From Sulfurimonas xiamenensis (GTDB lineage Bacteria; Campylobacterota; Campylobacteria; Campylobacterales; Sulfurimonadaceae), in contig NZ_CP041166.1 of the NCBI RefSeq assembly GCF_009258045.1, positions 62,001 through 126,000 of the forward strand: 64,000 bases of DNA. Reading direction: 5' to 3'. The notes under the pieces were generated by a model that worked only from the letters and a program-made list of their open reading frames with translations, did no database searches and was not told the DNA's origin. The translations under genes and the position numbers were made by a program. Positions 59,567 to 64,000 of this stretch are shown here, one piece after another. The stretch's first letter is position 1. Each line of letters opens with the position of its first letter.

Positions 59567-60936
59567 TGAATAAAAAAGATTTTTCAAACCTTCCTCTATC
59601 AAAAGAGATGCTTAGTAACCTAAATGAGATTGGTTACAAAGAGATGACACCGATTCAAGCGCAAAGTCTGCCATATATTTTAGAGGGCAGAGATGTAATA
59701 GCTCAGGCAAAAACAGGAAGCGGCAAAACAGCGGCTTTTGGCATAGGTTTGCTTCATAAGCTGCAGGTGAAAAAGTTTAGAGTTCAGTCTCTTATACTCT
59801 GCCCAACGCGTGAACTGGCAGATCAGGTTGCAAAAGAGCTTAGAATGCTTGCTAGATTTAAGCATAATATAAAGATTTTGACTCTGTGCGGAGGAAGTGC
59901 TTTTGGACCACAGCTAGGTTCTCTTAGACATGGAGCGCATATTGTTGTAGGAACTCCGGGAAGAGTTTTAAAACATTTAAAAAAAGAGACACTTTCGCTT
60001 GAAGATCTTGATACACTCATTCTTGATGAAGCAGACAGAATGCTGGATATGGGTTTTAGCGAAGAGATAAACGAGGTTTTAAGCTTTGTTCCAAAACAGA
60101 GGCAAACGCTTCTTTTCTCTGCCACCTACACAGATGAGATTTTAGATATCAGTGCATCTATTCAAAAAGATGCTCTAAATATAAAGACAGTTTCAACAGA
60201 GGTTGCTAACAAAATAATAGAGCGTTTTTATGAGCTGCAAAGCTCTCAAAAGCTAGACACTCTTATAAATATACTCGGTAATTTCAAACCTGAAAATGTT
60301 ATAGTGTTTGCAAACACAAAAGCAGAAGTGCAGGAGATCGCAGATACTTTGCAAAAAAACAAAATCGACGCTCTTGCAATTCACGGCGATTTGGAACAGT
60401 ATGAGAGAAATGATGTGTTAGTACAGTTTGCTAACAAAAGCACTCCGGTGTTAGTAGCAACCGATGTTGCTGCGCGCGGACTTGATATCAAAGAGCTCTC
60501 TATGGTTATAAACTATGACTTGCCCCATAGCCAAGAGATATACACGCATCGCATCGGCAGAACGGCGCGAGCCGGAGCGGAAGGCTTGGCTTTTACCTTT
60601 ATAAGCCCTTATGAAGCGGATAAAGCAGATGAGTACAGAGATGAGAATCGTCTCTTTGAAGATGCAAACCTGTTAAAACCCGTGCAAAGTTTTGAGATGA
60701 AGCCTCAAAATATAACACTTGTTATAGAGGGCGGAAAAAAAGATAAAGTCCGTGCAGGCGATATTTTGGGTGCACTCACCGGTGAAGCCGGACTTAGCGG
60801 CGACTCTATTGGAAAGATAGATATTTACGACAGACAGAGTTATGTTGCTATTGAAGCCGGGAAAATAGATGAGGCACATGAGAAGCTCAAAAATGGAAAA
60901 ATCAAAGGGAAGAAATTTTCAGTTTGGATTCTCTAA
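59566..60936 (+). CDS. dbpA: DEAD-box RNA helicase, DbpA-like
   Basis: ATP-dependent RNA helicase of ribosome assembly. The 456-residue product has all DEAD-box motifs: the Q motif (MTPIQAQSLPYIL), AKTGSGKT, PTRELADQ, DEAD near 155, SAT, ARGLD and HRIGRTARAG. The C-terminal domain (about 385-456, NITLVIEGGKKDKVRAGDI...) is the DbpA/YxiN RNA-binding domain that in E. coli and Bacillus recognises 23S rRNA hairpin 92. ATG overlaps ywbE and the end overlaps the next gene's TTG. Confidence 0.9.
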   Translation: MNKKDFSNLPLSKEMLSNLNEIGYKEMTPIQAQSLPYILEGRDVIAQAKTGSGKTAAFGIGLLHKLQVKKFRVQSLILCPTRELADQVAKELRMLARFKHNIKILTLCGGSAFGPQLGSLRHGAHIVVGTPGRVLKHLKKETLSLEDLDTLILDEADRMLDMGFSEEINEVLSFVPKQRQTLLFSATYTDEILDISASIQKDALNIKTVSTEVANKIIERFYELQSSQKLDTLINILGNFKPENVIVFANTKAEVQEIADTLQKNKIDALAIHGDLEQYERNDVLVQFANKSTPVLVATDVAARGLDIKELSMVINYDLPHSQEIYTHRIGRTARAGAEGLAFTFISPYEADKADEYRDENRLFEDANLLKPVQSFEMKPQNITLVIEGGKKDKVRAGDILGALTGEAGLSGDSIGKIDIYDRQSYVAIEAGKIDEAHEKLKNGKIKGKKFSVWIL

Positions 60937-61436
60937 AGTATATAAATCACTACTCAGAAACAACAAAAAAACAGGTGTTAGAACTTATAAAGCAAGAGAA
61001 GTTAGGGCAGTACCTTAAAAAAAAGTACGCGAACTCTCATGCCATAAAAACAGACAAGGCGCTTTTTGCTTATGTAAATGAACTTAAAAATGCCCATATG
61101 AAAAAGGTTGCGCCTCTTAGCAAAGTTCTTTATGATGGAAAGATTAATATTATTCACAATGCGCTTGGAACCCATCATTTTATCTCAAGAGTGCAGGGCT
61201 CAAAGCTAAAAAGCAAAAATGAGATTCGTATAGCTACAATGTTTAAAAACACTCCGTTAGAGTTTTTGGAGATGATAGTTGTACATGAGCTTGCACACTT
61301 TAAAGAGAAAGAGCACAATAAAGCGTTTTACTCTTTGTGTGAGTATATGCAGCCCTCTTATCATCAGGTAGAGTTTGATTTGAGACTCTATTTGACGCAT
61401 ATGGATATAAAAGGCAAGATTGAGAAGTGGGGTTAA
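60924..61436 (+). CDS. YgjP-like zinc metallopeptidase-fold protein
   Basis: A 170-residue protein with the zinc motif VVHELAHFKEKEHNKAFY at about 113-130 (HELAH plus a third ligand-like His), as in the YgjP/WLM (DUF45) family. Members are metal-dependent peptidase-fold proteins of unknown substrate. The start is TTG 60924 within dbpA, overlapping it by 13 bp, with AAGGGAAG 12 nt upstream; translation is probably coupled. No signal peptide, so it is cytoplasmic. Confidence 0.78.
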   Translation: MDSLKYINHYSETTKKQVLELIKQEKLGQYLKKKYANSHAIKTDKALFAYVNELKNAHMKKVAPLSKVLYDGKINIIHNALGTHHFISRVQGSKLKSKNEIRIATMFKNTPLEFLEMIVVHELAHFKEKEHNKAFYSLCEYMQPSYHQVEFDLRLYLTHMDIKGKIEKWG

Positions 61437-63271
61437 TCCTCAATTTCTGCTATCTTCTCTTCATACTTTTGTGTAATTGCGTCTAGTTCATTTTGGGCGC
61501 TCTCCAGCTGTTCAAACAGCTCTTCAACTTCACTCTCCTGAGAAGAGACAAGCTTTGAGAGTTCCATAAGTTTAGAACTTTCACCGCTGTTTGAGGCCTC
61601 TATAAGTTTTTCATGATTTGCCTCTAAAAGCTCCTCTGTTTTCATAATAGAGCTCTCCAATTTTTCAACTCTTTTTCTCAGAGGCAAGATTTCCATATTT
61701 CTTTGTCGGATAAGCTCTGCTCTTATCTTTTTGTTCTCTTTGTTGTTTGTTTTTGGTTTCTGCTTTGGTTTTTGAAGCTCATCCTCCTCTTCATCCCAGC
61801 CTATTTTTTCCAAAAAGAGATCATATCCGCCCTCAAAATACTCTGCACCCTCTTTTTTAAAGATGATAAGTCTGTCGCAGACGCGGCGAAGCAGCTCCTC
61901 TGAGTGGGTAACAAGAATAACCGAGCCTTGAAAATTTTGAATCGCTTTTGTAAGCGCTTCTATAGAGTCCATATCTAAATGGTTTGTAGGTTCATCGAGA
62001 AATAGAAGATTTACATCGCGGGCTAAAATCTGACCAAGCATTACACGGCTTTTTTCTCCTCCTGAGAGAAGAGATACTTTTTTATCGGCGCTGTCTCCGC
62101 TAAACATCATAGCTCCGCAGATGCTTCTGATAACCTGAGTCGAGAGTTTTGTATTTGCCGAGTGAATCTCATCCGTTACCGTGCTATCTGGGTGAAGTCG
62201 AGCGATATTTGTCTGCCCAAAGTGTGCAAAGGTTGTACTTGGGTGCATATGAATCTCTCCGCTTAGCGGTTTTAATTCTCCTGCCATAGTATTTAAAAGG
62301 GTTGATTTTCCTTTGCCGTTTTTTCCGATAATACCAAGACGCTCGCCTTTTTGAAGAGAAAATGAGATGTTTTTAAACAAAATATTATCATTTGTATATC
62401 CAAAGCTGAGATCTTTTACATCAAGCAGAACTTTTGCAGGTGTCTCTTTGTAGTTAAAATCAAATTTTAGTGTTGCATCATATCCCAGATCTTCAAGCCG
62501 ATCCATCTTCTCGAGCTGTTTCACTTTTGATTGTGCAAGAGCTGCCGTAGAGGCGCGGGCTTTGTTTCTTGCTATAAAATCTTCAAGCTCTTTTACCTTC
62601 TTATCTTGAGAAATTTTTTGTTTTTCATAGAGCTCCTCATCGGCTTGAAGCTGTTCATAGAACTTATGGGTATCGCCTTGGATAACATTTAATTTTTTTC
62701 TGATAATTCCCATTGTATGAGTTGTGATGGAGTCCATAAAATCTCGGTCGTGCGTGATAAGAATCACCTCTCCCTCAAAAGAGCGCAGAAAGTTTTTAAG
62801 CCATCTTAGAGAGAGGATATCGAGATAGTTTGTCGGCTCGTCTAAGAGCAGAAGGTTTGGTTCTGTAACTAGGAGCTTTGCAAGATTGATGCGGATCTGA
62901 TAGCCGCCTGAGAATGAGAGTGGGTCTTTTTCCAGATCCTCCTGCGTAAAACCCAAGCCAAAGAGAATCTTCTCTACTCTGTAGAGATCATACTTCATCT
63001 CCTCTTCAAGTGCAAGCGCCGCTTCTTCTCTAAGGGAGTTTTCGCTAAATTTCAAATGCTGTTTTAGCGCGCCTATCTTATACCCTTTTGGAATAATCAC
63101 TTCCCCGCTGTCGGGAAGCTCTTCACCTAAAATGATTTTAAAGAGTGTTGATTTACCGCTTCCGTTGCGTCCTACCAAACCGACTTTATTGCCTGAGTTT
63201 AGTTTAAAGTTTAGATTGGAAAAAAGCTCCTGTGAAGCAAAACTTTTTGAGATATTTATAAGTTGTATCAT
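61433..63271 (-). CDS. ABC-F family ATPase (Uup/EttA-like)
   Basis: Soluble translation-factor-like ATPase acting on ribosomes rather than a transporter. The 612-residue product has two ABC domains (Walker A GRNGSGKST near 35-43 and GKNGKGKST near 316-324; signatures LSFSGGYQIR and LLSGGEKSRV; Walker B LLLLDEPTNYLD and LLFLDEPTNHLD), a linker with an arm-like insert between them, and a long C-terminal coiled coil (about 500-612). No transmembrane helices. The coiled-coil tail resembles Uup. It is convergent with the YgjP-like gene, whose end it overlaps by 4 bp. Confidence 0.88.
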   Translation of the reverse strand: MIQLINISKSFASQELFSNLNFKLNSGNKVGLVGRNGSGKSTLFKIILGEELPDSGEVIIPKGYKIGALKQHLKFSENSLREEAALALEEEMKYDLYRVEKILFGLGFTQEDLEKDPLSFSGGYQIRINLAKLLVTEPNLLLLDEPTNYLDILSLRWLKNFLRSFEGEVILITHDRDFMDSITTHTMGIIRKKLNVIQGDTHKFYEQLQADEELYEKQKISQDKKVKELEDFIARNKARASTAALAQSKVKQLEKMDRLEDLGYDATLKFDFNYKETPAKVLLDVKDLSFGYTNDNILFKNISFSLQKGERLGIIGKNGKGKSTLLNTMAGELKPLSGEIHMHPSTTFAHFGQTNIARLHPDSTVTDEIHSANTKLSTQVIRSICGAMMFSGDSADKKVSLLSGGEKSRVMLGQILARDVNLLFLDEPTNHLDMDSIEALTKAIQNFQGSVILVTHSEELLRRVCDRLIIFKKEGAEYFEGGYDLFLEKIGWDEEEDELQKPKQKPKTNNKENKKIRAELIRQRNMEILPLRKRVEKLESSIMKTEELLEANHEKLIEASNSGESSKLMELSKLVSSQESEVEELFEQLESAQNELDAITQKYEEKIAEIED

Positions 63272-63280
63272 TAATCTCTT

Positions 63281-63823
63281 TTATTTGGACAAATTTTTAA
63301 TTTTTTGCAGTATCCACGGCCATTCACCGTAACTGCTTGAAGCATTTATGTGCCCTGCATTTTCTAAAACTTCTATAGGTATATTTAGTCTTTTTTGAAG
63401 TTCTTGTGCCTCTTCTTGCGTTATGTAAGGATCATTTGTTGATGTGATAAGAAGAGACTCTTTTGCGTAGAGATTTGCAGGAATTTTGCAAGGGTAAAAA
63501 CTCTCTATCTCTTTGATATCGCATGTCAGACTCGGCGGAGCAACGAGAAAAAGATTTTCCAGCTCTTTGGGTTTTGTTTCATTGCAGATGTGAAACCATA
63601 GTATATTTGCAACAGAGTGGCAGATAACAATATTCGGATTAAATGCATCGAGCTCTTTGGTTAACTCCTCTTTCCATCTGTTTTTATCGGGAAAATCTGG
63701 ATCGCTGAATTTTAAAAAACTTACACACCCGTAATCTTTTGCAATCTCTCCTGCCAGCCAGCTCTGCCAGTGAGGGAAATCGCTTCCGCCCCAGCCATGC
63801 AAAATTAAAACTCTTTTTTTCAC
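63281..63823 (-). CDS. RBBP9/YdeN-type serine hydrolase
   Basis: Small alpha/beta hydrolase of 180 residues. Visible: VLILHGWGGSDFPHWQSWL at the start, the nucleophile elbow VICHSVAN with S70, an Asp in STNDPYIT near 131, and AGHINASSSYGEWPW near 157-171 with the catalytic His. The family includes human RBBP9 and bacterial YdeN; substrates are mostly unknown. The nucleophile has Cys before His (CHS) in place of Gly, which is tolerated in this family. It lies 9 bp upstream of the ABC-F gene on the same strand. Confidence 0.82.
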   Translation of the reverse strand: MKKRVLILHGWGGSDFPHWQSWLAGEIAKDYGCVSFLKFSDPDFPDKNRWKEELTKELDAFNPNIVICHSVANILWFHICNETKPKELENLFLVAPPSLTCDIKEIESFYPCKIPANLYAKESLLITSTNDPYITQEEAQELQKRLNIPIEVLENAGHINASSSYGEWPWILQKIKNLSK

Positions 63824-63860
63824 TTTTTGCTCCTATTGGAAATAATAAAAGTATATCAAG

Positions 63861-64000
63861 TTATTTATTTTCATATGCAACATGATTTCTACCGTTTTCT
63901 TTTGCTCTATATAACATTTTGTCCGCAGCTGCTATAAGCTCCTCTTTCTCCTTGCAGGCATGAGGATAGAGTGTTGCCAATCCTATACTTGCCGTTAATG
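63861..64000 (-). CDS. 3' end of a GGDEF-domain protein (runs off the window)
   Basis: Partial gene; only the last 46 codons are inside. They read LTASIGLATLYPHACKEKEE followed by AADKMLYRAKENGRNHVAY and a stop at 63861-63863. The SxGxA strand, the AADxxLYxAK helix and NGRNxV are the conserved end of GGDEF domains, so this is the C-terminus of a diguanylate cyclase-type protein. The catalytic GGDEF loop and any sensory domain lie beyond position 64000. Confidence 0.88.
   Translation of the reverse strand, partial: LTASIGLATLYPHACKEKEELIAAADKMLYRAKENGRNHVAYENK

Noticed and set aside
1-64000. tRNA, rRNA, CRISPR arrays, prophage or insertion sequences
   Set aside because: All gaps were read; none shows cloverleaf-like, rRNA-like or regularly spaced repeat sequence, and no transposase or integrase is encoded.

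Overview
The window is an AT-rich, densely coded bacterial chromosome segment with many 1-4 bp gene overlaps. It most resembles a Campylobacterota (Epsilonproteobacteria) chromosome, probably Sulfurimonas or a close relative. The reasons are gene content and style: small exported c-type cytochromes, a Suv3-like helicase, a short NFACT/RqcH protein, TIGR04219 outer-membrane proteins, promoters with TATAAT/TACAAT boxes and weak -35 regions, and frequent TTG/GTG starts. No rRNA, tRNA, CRISPR array, insertion sequence or prophage was seen. The genus is inferred from family resemblance, not from a search.

Layout. 0.1-6.6 kb: a small cytochrome, two small exported proteins and a TolC/adaptor/RND metal-efflux operon whose TM4 motif is CusA-like. 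6.6-10.8 kb: a Suv3-like RNA helicase and a DUF4143 ATPase. 10.8-13.3 kb: an MBOAT/SGNH O-acylation pair. 13.5-17.4 kb: accessory genes (HTH protein, uracil-DNA-glycosylase-like protein, SlyD, DUF2798, PhzF, class D beta-lactamase) with gene debris, including a beta-lactamase fragment joined to a copy of the 3' end of the glycosylase-like gene. 17.4-19.4 kb: a Na/Pi cotransporter. 19.4-22.8 kb: a six-gene operon of a DUF134 regulator, three NifX/NifB-type proteins and two MinD/NBP35-type ATPases with two ferredoxin motifs each. It is headed by an exact TTGACA-N17-TATAAT promoter overlapped by two related palindromes, and it is the best candidate for an under-described system here. 22.9-31.7 kb: a nuclease-like exported protein, MscS channel, ATPase with a substituted Walker A lysine, a 44-residue exported peptide behind a structured leader, ArsC, a duplicated di-haem cytochrome, HPP protein, Spy-like protein, porin-like protein and HD phosphohydrolase.

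31.7-39.9 kb: a long minus-strand run of PIN-PhoH, Cys-rich small-domain protein, YcaO, BtuC/BtuD/BtuF-like ABC importer, TonB-dependent receptor and a small CxC protein. It reads as a corrinoid (B12) or metal-chelate uptake locus. 40-44 kb: two tandem PAS-GGDEF-EAL paralogues with oppositely altered GGDEF and EAL motifs and a 156-bp identical stretch. 44-49.8 kb: housekeeping genes (RqcH-like, CdsA, Dxr, TsaD, Tpx) and an outer-membrane protein. 49.8-57.7 kb: GNAT, Tex (apparently with an ATT start), a DUF234 protein and a TolC-MacA-MacB-type export operon with the MacB halves on separate genes. 57.8-64 kb: RmuC, YwbE, DbpA, a YgjP-like metallopeptidase, an ABC-F ATPase, an RBBP9-like hydrolase and the 3' end of a GGDEF gene that runs off the window.

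Themes are envelope transport and stress (three export/import systems, MscS, OMPs), RNA and ribosome maintenance (Suv3, DbpA, RqcH, ABC-F, Tex, PhoH, YcaO), c-di-GMP signalling and iron-sulfur/redox chemistry. All functions are read from motifs and family knowledge without database searches.
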